From contig JBKBXU010000034.1 of assembly GCA_046313675.1 (NCBI GenBank), positions 1-20,699 on the forward strand: a stretch of 20,699 nucleotides of DNA. Reading direction: 5' to 3'. This document shows, in pieces, positions 14,387 through 20,699 of this stretch. Positions within the stretch are counted from its first letter, which is position 1. Each line of letters opens with the position of its first letter. The notes beneath the pieces were generated by a model. That model saw only the letters and a program-made list of their open reading frames with translations, searched no databases and was not told where the DNA came from. This stretch comes from JBKBXU01 sp046313675 (GTDB lineage: Bacteria; Bacteroidota; Bacteroidia; Cytophagales; Cytophagaceae). The translations under genes and the position numbers were made by a program.

Positions 14387-16336
14387 ATGATCAAAATAAC
14401 ATTACCCGACGGATCAGTAAGAGAATATGACAAGGGAACAACTCCAATGGGTGTTGCCCTTAGCATTAGTGAAGGATTGGCAAGAAATGTTCTTGCCGCA
14501 AAAGTTGATGGAAAAGTTGTTGATGCGGATGCACCCATTACCACAGATTCTACGGTTCAGTTGCTGACATGGAATGATACTGATGGAAAATCAACCTTCT
14601 GGCATTCTTCCGCCCACCTTTTAGCAGAGGCTCTTGAAAGCCTGTATCCAGGGGTAAAGTTTGGTATTGGGCCGGCAATAGAAACCGGTTTTTATTATGA
14701 TGTTGACTTTGGAGACAGGGAGTTTTCTCAGGATCAGTTCAAAGAAATAGAAGATAAAATGCTTGAATTGGCACGTGCTAAAAGTGAATATGTGCGTGAA
14801 GAGGTTTCCAAGAAAGATGCTATAGCGTATTTTTCAGACAAAGGAGATGAATATAAGCTAGACTTGCTGGAAGGTTTGGAAGATGGTACCATTACCTTCT
14901 ACAAACAGGGAAACTTTACTGATCTTTGCAGGGGGCCTCATATACCTAACACGGGTTTTGTGAAGGCTGTTAAGCTTATGAATGTAGCAGGTGCTTATTG
15001 GAGGGGTGACGAAAAGAGAAAACAGCTTACACGAATTTATGGAGTCACTTTCCCTAAGCAGAAAGAACTTCAGGAATACCTGGAAATGCTTGAAGAAGCA
15101 AAGAAAAGAGATCACCGGAGGTTAGGGAAAGAACTTGAGTTGTTTGCCTTCTCTGAAAAAGTTGGTATGGGTCTTCCGCTTTGGCTTCCTAAAGGAGCTA
15201 TGCTGAGAGAACGTTTGGAGAACTTCCTTAAAAAAGCGCAGGTAAAGGCTGGATATTCTCCTGTGGTGACGCCGCATATAGGATCTAAGGAATTGTATGT
15301 AACCTCCGGGCACTATGAGAAATATGGAGCAGATTCATTTCAGCCTATAAAAACGCCTAATGAGGGTGAGGAATTTCTTTTGAAACCAATGAACTGCCCT
15401 CATCATTGTGAGATATATAAAACCAAGCCCAGATCATATAAAGATCTGCCGCTCAGATTGGCAGAATTCGGAACCGTTTATCGCTACGAGCAGAGTGGTG
15501 AGCTGCATGGTTTGACTAGGGTAAGAGGGTTTACTCAGGACGATGCACACATATTTTGCCGGCCGGATCAGGTGAAAGAAGAGTTTTTAAAAGTAATAGA
15601 CCTGGTACTTTATGTTTTTAATACGCTCGGATTTTCAAATTATAAGGCGCAGATTTCACTTAGAGATCCTGAAAATAAAACCAAGTATATAGGTGAAGAT
15701 GAACAATGGCAAAAGGCAGAGCAGGCAATTGTAGAAGCTGCTGCTGAAAAAGGCCTTTCCACGGTTACAGAGCTTGGAGAAGCGGCTTTTTATGGGCCGA
15801 AGCTGGATTTTATGGTGAAAGATGCACTGGGCAGGGAATGGCAGCTCGGAACAATTCAGGTCGATTACCAGTTACCAGAAAGGTTTAAACTTGATTATAT
15901 AGGTGCAGATAACCAAAAGCACAGGCCTGTTATGATTCACAGGGCGCCTTTTGGCTCCATGGAGCGATTTGTAGCCGTATTAATTGAGCATTGTGCCGGT
16001 AACTTCCCATTGTGGCTTTCTCCGGAGCAAATTGCTATTCTGCCGATCTCAGAAAAATTTGCTGATTATGCCGCTGAGGTGTACAGTAAACTGGAAGAAC
16101 ACGATATCAGGGGAATAACAGACCATAGAGACGAAAAGATAGGCCGAAAAATACGCGACGCCGAAGTTAAAAAGATACCCTATATGCTGATTATGGGAGA
16201 AAAGGAGAAAGAAGAAGGAAAAGTTTCTGTTCGTAAGCACGGAGAAGGGGATAAAGGAAGCTTGACAATTGAAGAATTTATCGCATTTTTTAAAAATGAA
16301 ATAAGTGAAATGATGAATAAAGCACTTATTAAATAA
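14387..16336 (+). CDS. thrS: Threonine-tRNA ligase
   Basis: A 649-aa class II aminoacyl-tRNA synthetase that charges tRNA-Thr. The order is TGS domain (about 1-62), editing domain with HxxxH (His73, His77) and CRGPH (Cys181, His185), catalytic core, and anticodon-binding domain (about 545-649). The catalytic zinc ligands are Cys337 (MNCPHHC), His388 (DDAHIF) and His518 (MIHRAPFGSMERF). Motif 2 appears as RYEQSGELHGLTRVRGFTQDD. All key residues for aminoacylation and editing are present. It leads into the common thrS-infC-rpmI-rplT block, but 91 bp with promoter-like and Shine-Dalgarno sequences separate it from infC. Confidence 0.98.
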   Translation: MIKITLPDGSVREYDKGTTPMGVALSISEGLARNVLAAKVDGKVVDADAPITTDSTVQLLTWNDTDGKSTFWHSSAHLLAEALESLYPGVKFGIGPAIETGFYYDVDFGDREFSQDQFKEIEDKMLELARAKSEYVREEVSKKDAIAYFSDKGDEYKLDLLEGLEDGTITFYKQGNFTDLCRGPHIPNTGFVKAVKLMNVAGAYWRGDEKRKQLTRIYGVTFPKQKELQEYLEMLEEAKKRDHRRLGKELELFAFSEKVGMGLPLWLPKGAMLRERLENFLKKAQVKAGYSPVVTPHIGSKELYVTSGHYEKYGADSFQPIKTPNEGEEFLLKPMNCPHHCEIYKTKPRSYKDLPLRLAEFGTVYRYEQSGELHGLTRVRGFTQDDAHIFCRPDQVKEEFLKVIDLVLYVFNTLGFSNYKAQISLRDPENKTKYIGEDEQWQKAEQAIVEAAAEKGLSTVTELGEAAFYGPKLDFMVKDALGREWQLGTIQVDYQLPERFKLDYIGADNQKHRPVMIHRAPFGSMERFVAVLIEHCAGNFPLWLSPEQIAILPISEKFADYAAEVYSKLEEHDIRGITDHRDEKIGRKIRDAEVKKIPYMLIMGEKEKEEGKVSVRKHGEGDKGSLTIEEFIAFFKNEISEMMNKALIK

Positions 16337-16359
16337 AAAAAGTATCAATAAAATTTTAC

Positions 16360-16384
16360 TTGATTAGATATTTTATGATATTTG
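16360..16384 (+). promoter_or_regulatory. Possible promoter for infC-rpmI-rplT
   Basis: GATATTTG (16377-16384) matches the -7 consensus TAnnTTTG except for the first base. A TTG at 16360-16362 is only 14 bp upstream, shorter than the usual 19, so support is limited. Confidence 0.25.
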
Positions 16385-16402
16385 CATCTTGTTTCAAAAA
16401 AC

Positions 16403-16430
16403 AAAGGAGGAAATATATTAATAATTAATG
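16403..16430 (+). promoter_or_regulatory. Strong but distant Shine-Dalgarno sequence before infC
   Basis: AAAGGAGG (16403-16410) is fully complementary to the 3' end of 16S rRNA but sits 17 nt from the infC ATG (16428). Six bases after it is an ATT-AAT-AAT-TAA mini-frame whose stop overlaps the infC ATG (TAATG). In-frame extension of infC upstream is blocked by TAA at 16422-16424, so ATG 16428 is the infC start. Confidence 0.5.
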
Positions 16431-16970
16431 GCAAATTTTAGAAGCAGAGTAAAAGAAGAACCGTATAGAGTTAATGAACTCATCAGAGTTCCTAAAGTAA
16501 GATTAGTAGGAGATAATACCAGTAATGACGTAGTACCTACGCAAAAAGCTTTAGAACAAGCCAGGGGAGAAGGATTAGATCTGGTAGAGATTGTTCCTAA
16601 TGCGGATCCTCCCGTTTGTAAGATTGTTGATTACTCTAAGTTTAAATACGAACAAAAGAAAAAACAGAAGGAGTTAAAGTCCAAAGCTCATAAAGTTATT
16701 GTTAAAGAGATTAGATTTGGCCCTAATACCGATGATCATGATTTTGATTTTAAATTAAAACATGCCATCTCTTTCCTTAAAGAGGGTGCAAAGGTAAAGG
16801 CATACGTTCATTTTGTTGGCCGTACCATTGTATTTAAAGAGCGAGGCGAGATTCTTTTGTTGAAATTTGCCCAGGCATTGGAAGAATATGGAAAAGTAGA
16901 AGACCTTCCGAAATTAGAAGGGAAACGTATGATTTTGATGCTTTCCCCTAAACAGGGAACAAAAAAATAG
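16428..16970 (+). CDS. infC: Translation initiation factor IF-3
   Basis: A 180-aa protein that binds the 30S subunit, prevents premature 50S joining and checks the start codon. The N-terminal domain (about 10-80) has RVNELIRVPKVRLVGDN and GLDLVEIVPNADPPVCKIVDY. A Lys-rich linker follows, and the C-terminal domain (about 92-178) has KEIRFGPNTDDHDFDFKLKHA and HFVGRTIVFKERGE. Length is normal. Unlike E. coli infC, which starts with AUU, this gene starts with ATG. It heads the infC-rpmI-rplT cluster, 34 bp before rpmI. Confidence 0.97.
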   Translation: MANFRSRVKEEPYRVNELIRVPKVRLVGDNTSNDVVPTQKALEQARGEGLDLVEIVPNADPPVCKIVDYSKFKYEQKKKQKELKSKAHKVIVKEIRFGPNTDDHDFDFKLKHAISFLKEGAKVKAYVHFVGRTIVFKERGEILLLKFAQALEEYGKVEDLPKLEGKRMILMLSPKQGTKK

Positions 16971-17004
16971 AAAATTATTTCAGTATAACTTATAATTAAA
17001 TAAA

Positions 17005-17199
17005 ATGCCTAAGGTTAAGATCAAATCAGGTGCTAAGAAAAGGTTTAAGTTGACAGGAACCGGCAAGATTAAGAGAAAACACGCTTATAAAAGCCACATC
17101 CTGACAAAAAAAGGAACCAAACAAAAGAGAAATCTTACGCGCGCAACACTTGTCAGCAAAGCCGATACAAACAATGTAAGGGCTATGCTTAGAATCTGA
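17005..17199 (+). CDS. rpmI: Large ribosomal subunit protein bL35
   Basis: A 64-aa, very basic protein of the 50S subunit. The N-terminus MPKVKIKSGAKKRFKLTGTG and the segment KRKHAYKSHILTKKGTKQKR are diagnostic for bL35, and the length is normal. It lies between infC and rplT in the usual order. A small inverted repeat (AGAATC/GATTCT, 17191-17208) spans its stop codon. Confidence 0.97.
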   Translation: MPKVKIKSGAKKRFKLTGTGKIKRKHAYKSHILTKKGTKQKRNLTRATLVSKADTNNVRAMLRI

Positions 17200-17285
17200 T
17201 AAGATTCTCAAGGTTTTAAAAAATGTTTCACCGGGTATTTGGTTTTAAGAACTAAAAGTCGCCAACTACCAAAAAAGAAAAAATT
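17200..17285 (+). other. 86-bp rpmI-rplT gap, candidate L20-responsive leader
   Basis: The gap before rplT is longer than the other junction in the cluster (34 bp between infC and rpmI). It contains a direct repeat GGTTTTAA (near 17212 and 17241) and short inverted repeats but no terminator. Ribosomal protein L20 represses its own operon through an mRNA structure in several phyla, and RNA motifs near L20 genes are reported in Bacteroidales. A regulatory role here is inference only. Confidence 0.25.
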
Positions 17286-17630
17286 ATGCCACGTTCAGTA
17301 CCCGCAGTCGCCTCGCGCGCAAAAAGAAAGAAAATCTTAAAACTGGCCAAAGGATATTTTGGCAGAAGAAAGAATGTTTACACCGTTGCTAAGAATGCTG
17401 TTGAAAAAGGTATGGTGTATGCTTACAGAGATCGTAAGCAAAAGAAAAGAGAATTTAGAGCTCTTTGGATTCAAAGGATCAATGCTGCTGTAAGAGAACA
17501 CGGCATGTCTTATTCAGAATTCATGGGTAAGCTTAGTAAATCAGAAGTTAACCTAAATAGAAAAGTTCTTGCTGACCTGGCAATGAATGATCCTGCAGCT
17601 TTTGGCGCAGTGGTTGCTTCTTTAAAATAA
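17286..17630 (+). CDS. rplT: Large ribosomal subunit protein bL20
   Basis: A 114-aa basic protein required early in 50S assembly. Diagnostic segments are MPRSVPAVASRAKRKKILK, AKGYFGRRKNVYTVAKNAV and RALWIQRINAAVREHGMSYSEFM. Length and sequence are normal. It is the last gene of the cluster and is followed 21 bp later by a strong terminator. Confidence 0.97.
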   Translation: MPRSVPAVASRAKRKKILKLAKGYFGRRKNVYTVAKNAVEKGMVYAYRDRKQKKREFRALWIQRINAAVREHGMSYSEFMGKLSKSEVNLNRKVLADLAMNDPAAFGAVVASLK

Positions 17631-17651
17631 TTAGAAACCTGTATTCTAACG

Positions 17652-17681
17652 AAAGGCTGTCCTCTGGACGGCCTTTGTTGC
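17652..17681. terminator. Strong hairpin terminator between rplT and oxyR
   Basis: Arms AAAGGCTGTCC (17652-17662) and GGACGGCCTTT (17666-17676) form an 11-bp stem with one T-G pair and a three-base loop TCT, followed by a T-rich tail. It lies between two convergent genes and probably stops both. Confidence 0.85.
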
Positions 17682-17689
17682 TTACAGAC

Positions 17690-18634
17690 TTATTGCCTCA
17701 TCTGTAGTTGAATTATCTCCTTATTGGTTTTCTTTAACATTCTTTCAGGCACAGAATCTTTTATTACCGTGGAAAGGACTTCCAGCAAGTTTTTCTTAAT
17801 AAAACTTCTATGTGTGATCAAACTTATCTCACGAGCCGGCTGGGGATCCTGAAAGTATCGTATTTGATGCATTCTTTCCTCTGCTAAATCAAAGACTGCA
17901 AGCTCTGGAAGAAAGGTAATGCCACCCCGTATGTCCACCATTTTTCTTAAAGTCTCTATACTGCCTGCTTCGTAAACAATTCCCGAACGGTTTTGTGCTT
18001 CTTTTTTACAAAACATGTTTACCTGTTCCTGCATACAATGGCCTTCATGTAACACAAGGATGTCCCTGCTTTGGCTAATATCCTTGGAATTAAGGATTTT
18101 CTTTGAATATAAAGGGTTGCTTGCTGTCATATAAACAACAAACGGCTCGTAATATAAAGGGATTACCTGAATACTGCTATCCGAAAAGGGGGTGGCCAGG
18201 ATCGCGGCATCCAGCATGTCATTCCTGAGACGCTGGAGGATGGTTTCAGTAGTTAATTCCTCTATGATTAATATAATTCCCGGATAATCTCTCGTAATGG
18301 AATTGACGAATAAGGGTATGAGGTATGGAGCGACCGTAGGTATAATTCCCAGTTTTAGATCTCCTTCGATGACTCCTTTGGCATTCATTAATTCATCTTT
18401 TAATAAATTAGCCTCATAAATCATTTGTTTGGCATGTTTTATTACGATGGCTCCTTCAGGTGTTGGAATAACAGGGTGTTTGCTTCGGTCAAATATCAGA
18501 ATCCCCAGCTCTTCTTCTAATTTATGGATTTGCATACTAAGTGTAGGCTGAGTTACAAAACAGGCTTCTGCTGCATTTACAAAATGCCTGTGCTTGTCTA
18601 CCGCAAGCACATATTCAAGTTGTGATAAGGTCAT
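17690..18634 (-). CDS. oxyR: Hydrogen-peroxide-responsive LysR-type regulator OxyR
   Basis: A 314-aa LysR-family activator. The N-terminal winged-helix domain (1-60) has MTLSQLEYVLAVDKHRHFVNAA and CFVTQPTLSMQIHKLE. The C-terminal sensor domain contains LHEGHCMQEQVNMFC, giving Cys200 and Cys209 with the same nine-residue spacing as the peroxide-sensing Cys199/Cys208 pair of E. coli OxyR. This is followed by EAGSIETLRKMVDIRGGITFLPEL, also OxyR-like. It is therefore very probably redox-active. It converges on rplT. An OxyR-type operator starts 9 bp before its ATG, suggesting autoregulation. No katG, ahpC or dps gene is adjacent. Confidence 0.92.
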   Translation of the reverse strand: MTLSQLEYVLAVDKHRHFVNAAEACFVTQPTLSMQIHKLEEELGILIFDRSKHPVIPTPEGAIVIKHAKQMIYEANLLKDELMNAKGVIEGDLKLGIIPTVAPYLIPLFVNSITRDYPGIILIIEELTTETILQRLRNDMLDAAILATPFSDSSIQVIPLYYEPFVVYMTASNPLYSKKILNSKDISQSRDILVLHEGHCMQEQVNMFCKKEAQNRSGIVYEAGSIETLRKMVDIRGGITFLPELAVFDLAEERMHQIRYFQDPQPAREISLITHRSFIKKNLLEVLSTVIKDSVPERMLKKTNKEIIQLQMRQ

Positions 18635-18643
18635 GGTGTAAAT

Positions 18644-18679
18644 ATAGAGGTTATCTATTTCTTAATGAAAATTATCAAT
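18644..18679. promoter_or_regulatory. Putative OxyR operator (two half sites)
   Basis: ATAGAGGTTATCTAT (18644-18658) matches the OxyR half-operator pattern ATAG-N7-CTAT and contains T-N11-A. After 6 bp a weaker second copy, ATGAAAATTATCAAT (18665-18679), lies 21 bp centre to centre, near two helical turns. The published E. coli consensus has the same units 22 bp apart. The site lies within 50 bp of the oxyR start codon. Confidence 0.55.
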
Positions 18680-18695
18680 TTTAATTATGAAAAAT

Positions 18696-18726
18696 TTTGC
18701 CGCACATTTGTTATATATCAAATTTA
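18696..18726 (+). promoter_or_regulatory. Possible promoter divergent from oxyR
   Basis: TTTG (18696-18699) is followed after 19 bp by CAAATTTA (18719-18726), which matches the -7 consensus at 4 of 6 fixed bases and differs by one base from the hisC -7 box in this window. It lies 16 bp past the OxyR-like operator. The expected start is near 18733. Confidence 0.3.
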
Positions 18727-18764
18727 TTCAACCCCTTGGACATATAAAAATGGCAATTCATTGA

Positions 18765-18893
18765 ATGAGGTGCGAATCATGCGTTAATTCTTACGAGGAA
18801 AGCCTTATGAGGCATGGAAGTTCAGAAACAAGAGCGCTCGAAGCAATTCGATTAGGAGCAGTAATTAAAGGCTTAAGCGTATTGATTGATTAA
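18765..18893 (+). CDS. Possible 42-aa small protein
   Basis: An ORF from ATG 18765 to TAA 18891-18893 encodes a 42-aa peptide with a CxxC motif near its start (MRCESC) and a C-terminal amphipathic helix-like half (TRALEAIRLGAVIKGLSVLID). A four-codon mini-frame (ATG 18750, TGA 18762-18764) stops directly before this ATG. Base composition by codon position is not clearly coding (GC about 45/45/33%), there is no Shine-Dalgarno site, and I know no homologue. It may instead be a chance frame within a structured RNA. Confidence 0.3.
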   Translation: MRCESCVNSYEESLMRHGSSETRALEAIRLGAVIKGLSVLID

Positions 18894-18922
18894 CCTTTTC
18901 TTAGGTTTAGTAAAAAGTGGTT

Positions 18923-18952
18923 AGGCGTCTGGAGAAATTCGACGCTTTTTTT
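18923..18952 (+). terminator. Plus-strand rho-independent terminator
   Basis: GCGTC (18925-18929) pairs with GACGC (18941-18945), extendable by two pairs (one G-T), and seven T follow (18946-18952). On the opposite strand no T run follows, so it is oriented for plus-strand transcription. The only plus-strand sequence it can end is the segment divergent from oxyR. Confidence 0.7.
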
Positions 18953-18961
18953 ATGCTATAT

Positions 18962-19345
18962 CTATTCTTCTTTTTTATGGATTTCATCCTTATCCTCACT
19001 TGTTAGAATATGGGAAAAATAATTGTATTTACCCTTTAGTTCATCCACTTTACTTTTTTTCCACATAGGGATTCCAATAAAATAGGCAACCCGTCCGAGA
19101 ACGTGTGCTGCTACCGGAGCGGTTAGGAATAAAAATATGATGGCCGTAAAACTTCTAGCCGTTACACTGGTGTCCTGAAAATGTATTGCTACTGCCAGTA
19201 GCATAGCGCCTACTCCTAAGGTTGCAGCTTTAGTGGTAGCCGACATTCTCATATATAGGTCAGGCATACGTATCATGCCAATACCTGCAAGAAGTATTAG
19301 TAGTGTTCCGAAGATCAATAAGATCAATACGATAATATCTTTCAT
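18962..19345 (-). CDS. mrpG: Mrp Na+/H+ antiporter subunit G
   Basis: A 127-aa inner-membrane protein with three helices at about 3-25, 40-60 and 65-90. The family signature is GIGMIRMPDLYMRMSATTKAATLGVGAMLL. The C-terminal tail (about 95-127) is hydrophilic and charged, ending HKKEE. It is a subunit of the multi-subunit cation/proton antiporter that exports Na+ and supports pH homeostasis. Its start overlaps the end of mrpF by 4 bp. It is the last gene of the operon; I see no terminator in its own direction. Confidence 0.93.
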   Translation of the reverse strand: MKDIIVLILLIFGTLLILLAGIGMIRMPDLYMRMSATTKAATLGVGAMLLAVAIHFQDTSVTARSFTAIIFLFLTAPVAAHVLGRVAYFIGIPMWKKSKVDELKGKYNYFSHILTSEDKDEIHKKEE

Positions 19346-19611
19346 TGTTTTCCTCTCTTTTCGTAATAATAAGCAAATGCTACTGTGCCAAGGAAGGCCA
19401 ATAAAGCAAGTATAAGTGCTACATCGATAAATACAAATTTGTTTTGAAGGATAGCATAAGCGGAGATCATCCCAATACTGATGGTGACCAATAGATCCAG
19501 GGCTATTACCCGGTCAGGAAGACTTGGCCCTATGGCTACCCGTACAAAAACCAATACTATGGAAATGCTTAATATGGGTAGAATACCATAATTAATAACG
19601 GTTTCTATCAT
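19342..19611 (-). CDS. mrpF: Mrp Na+/H+ antiporter subunit F
   Basis: An 89-aa inner-membrane protein with three helices. The diagnostic segment is VRVAIGPSLPDRVIALDLLVTISIGM. Length is normal for MrpF/MnhF. It overlaps mrpE by 4 bp upstream and mrpG by 4 bp downstream, indicating translational coupling in the antiporter operon. Confidence 0.93.
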   Translation of the reverse strand: MIETVINYGILPILSISIVLVFVRVAIGPSLPDRVIALDLLVTISIGMISAYAILQNKFVFIDVALILALLAFLGTVAFAYYYEKRGKQ

Positions 19612-20078
19612 CTTATGAGGTCTAAAATTTTGGTTTCAAATTCCTTTATTCCCTGTCTGGCATCTTCTTCATTTTTTATATACATAAAATGAATGTAAAT
19701 GATTTTCCTGTCGGTCGAGATGTCCAGGCTTAGGGTTCCGGGAGTAAGGGTTATGAAATTTGCCAGTAAGGTAATCTCAAGATTTGATTTGGCTTCCAAT
19801 GGAATTGCCAGGATGCCCGGATGCATATGATGCCTTACGGTAAGAATATCGTACGCCACTTTCATATTAGCTTTAAATAACTGGTATACAAAGTAGAGTA
19901 AAAAATGAAAGGATTTTGGTATTTTGTTGAAATATTTTGAATCTGTTTGATTTCTCAGGACAAGCCATAATATCAGGTAACTTAATGCAAAGCCAAAGAA
20001 AAAATTAGTCTGATCGAACCTTCCGGTAAGAATCAGCCACACGAGCGTTAGTAATAGGTTTGTTAGCAGTAATCTCAT
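19608..20078 (-). CDS. mrpE: Mrp Na+/H+ antiporter subunit E
   Basis: A 156-aa protein with two to three N-terminal helices (about 5-42 and 54-72) and a soluble C-terminal half. The segment LEITLLANFITLTPGTLSLDISTDRKIIYIHFMYI is typical of MrpE/MnhE. It starts 5 bp after mrpD and overlaps mrpF by 4 bp, in the standard D-E-F-G order. Confidence 0.93.
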   Translation of the reverse strand: MRLLLTNLLLTLVWLILTGRFDQTNFFFGFALSYLILWLVLRNQTDSKYFNKIPKSFHFLLYFVYQLFKANMKVAYDILTVRHHMHPGILAIPLEAKSNLEITLLANFITLTPGTLSLDISTDRKIIYIHFMYIKNEEDARQGIKEFETKILDLIR

Positions 20079-20083
20079 ACTTT

Positions 20084-20699
20084 TTAGTTTAGTACCGCAT
20101 TAATGTATTCCTCCGGATGCATAAGCTGTTCGCCTGCACGATAAGCAATATCAAAGAAAAAAGCAGGGAAAAAACCTATCCATAATATTATTACAGCAAA
20201 CAGCATGATCGGTATCAGTAGAAACATATTGCTTCTTGTAAACAACTTAAAGAAATATAATCGATTTAATGCGGGAATGCCCACATTGACTATTCCGGCT
20301 TCATAGTTTTTCGGTTCCTCTTTCCAGAAAGCTTCATTCCAGATTTTGGTCATTGAAAACAGGGTTAATAATCCCACGCCCAGTGAGATGAATATTATGG
20401 CATATTGGCCCGCTTCAAAACCTGCCTTTGCCAGGGTAAATTTGGACCAGAATCCGGAAAGGGGCGGTATACCGGCCAGAGATAATCCGGAAATTAAAAA
20501 CAGAACTCCCAAAAAAGGATGAAGTTTAAATAAACCGCCAAGTTTCTTTAATTCATAACTTCCTTTTAATCGGTATATCAATCCACTGATGAGGAATAGG
20601 TTTGTTTTTGCTATAATGTTATGCGCTATATAAATAACCGCTCCTGCCAGTGCCAATGGGGTGTAAATAGCCAATCCCATAATCATGTATCCAATCTGG
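20084..20699 (-). CDS. mrpD: Mrp Na+/H+ antiporter subunit D, C-terminal part
   Basis: The frame runs to the right edge of the window, so the N-terminal half is missing; the Met at 20686 is internal (the sequence before it reads QIGY, as in the family's SQIGY motif). About 205 residues are visible, with several helices. Family elements are AHNIIAKTNLFLISGLIYRLKGS and LSGLSLAGIPPLSGFWSKFTLAKAG, shared with NADH dehydrogenase subunits NuoM/NuoN. I call it MrpD because mrpE, mrpF and mrpG follow directly. It is a proton-translocating core subunit of the antiporter. Confidence 0.9.
   Translation of the reverse strand, partial: QIGYMIMGLAIYTPLALAGAVIYIAHNIIAKTNLFLISGLIYRLKGSYELKKLGGLFKLHPFLGVLFLISGLSLAGIPPLSGFWSKFTLAKAGFEAGQYAIIFISLGVGLLTLFSMTKIWNEAFWKEEPKNYEAGIVNVGIPALNRLYFFKLFTRSNMFLLIPIMLFAVIILWIGFFPAFFFDIAYRAGEQLMHPEEYINAVLN

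Larger units (their letters stand above)
18733..18952 (+). ncRNA. Candidate small RNA divergent from oxyR
   Basis: The evidence is an intrinsic terminator on the plus strand (18923-18952) with no annotated protein gene upstream on that strand, a possible promoter ending near 18726, and internal inverted repeats. AAGCCTT (18800-18806) can pair with AAGGCTT (18868-18874), enclosing a TCGAA-GCAA-TTCGA hairpin (18838-18851) with a GNRA tetraloop. The start is approximate. E. coli OxyS is also divergent from oxyR, but no sequence similarity is claimed. The same segment contains a 42-codon ORF, so it could be an mRNA or dual-function RNA. Confidence 0.4.

Noticed and set aside
16049..16348. A 99-codon minus-strand frame rich in Phe
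   Set aside because: It is antisense to the thrS anticodon-binding domain; the Phe-rich sequence reflects complementary Lys/Glu codons.
16411..16427. An in-frame AUU start for infC, as in E. coli
   Set aside because: TAA at 16422-16424 is in the infC frame, so no start upstream of it can produce IF-3; the AUU is in another frame.
1..20699. CRISPR array, tRNA, rRNA, insertion sequence or prophage
   Set aside because: I saw no regularly spaced repeats, cloverleaf sequences, transposase or phage genes anywhere in the window.

Overview
The window is a 20.7 kb stretch of an AT-rich (about 40% GC) chromosome. The gene content points to Bacteroidota, probably order Cytophagales: a PorP/SprF type IX secretion family protein, a DUF4494 protein, a bifunctional HisB, ECF sigma factors of the Bacteroidota type, and promoter-like elements of the Bacteroidota form TTTG-N19-TAnnTTTG. 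It is mostly ordinary chromosomal sequence. I see no insertion sequence, phage gene, CRISPR array, rRNA or tRNA.

Layout. Positions 3-566 (+) hold the 3' end of a YdjM-like membrane metal-dependent hydrolase. It converges on a DUF4494 gene (605-1090, -) and shares a bidirectional hairpin with it. Next comes a minus-strand pair, a zinc-less quinone oxidoreductase (1436-2371) and a 69-aa unknown protein (1212-1421), closed by a terminator. Two small exported or membrane hypothetical genes follow on the plus strand (2593-3487). A compact minus-strand operon then encodes an ECF sigma factor, a single-pass anti-sigma factor and a PorP/SprF outer-membrane protein (3517-5680). After it come a DUF202 gene, a possible 44-aa signal-peptide-like ORF and an orphan GAF histidine kinase (6633-7904, +), a rhomboid protease, a GH75 chitosanase-like putative lipoprotein, and a 77-aa IlvM-like ACT protein (all -).

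From 10.2 to 17.6 kb everything is on the plus strand: hisC-hisB-hisH, a TPR lipoprotein, thrS, and the conserved infC-rpmI-rplT block, ending in a strong hairpin terminator. Only three histidine genes are here; hisG, hisD, hisA, hisF and hisI/E are not. hisC and hisH both use TTG start codons. A minus-strand oxyR (both redox cysteines present) faces rplT. The last 1.7 kb (18962-20699, -) is the 3' end of an mrp Na+/H+ antiporter operon (mrpD partial, mrpE, mrpF, mrpG) with 4-bp overlaps.

The most interesting region is the roughly 330 bp between oxyR and mrpG. It holds an OxyR-like operator next to the oxyR start, a possible divergent promoter, a roughly 200-bp segment with RNA-like inverted repeats and a 42-codon ORF, and a plus-strand intrinsic terminator that no annotated protein gene accounts for. 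This arrangement resembles E. coli oxyR/oxyS and may be an undescribed peroxide-responsive small RNA (or small-protein mRNA). It is a hypothesis built from sequence pattern alone.
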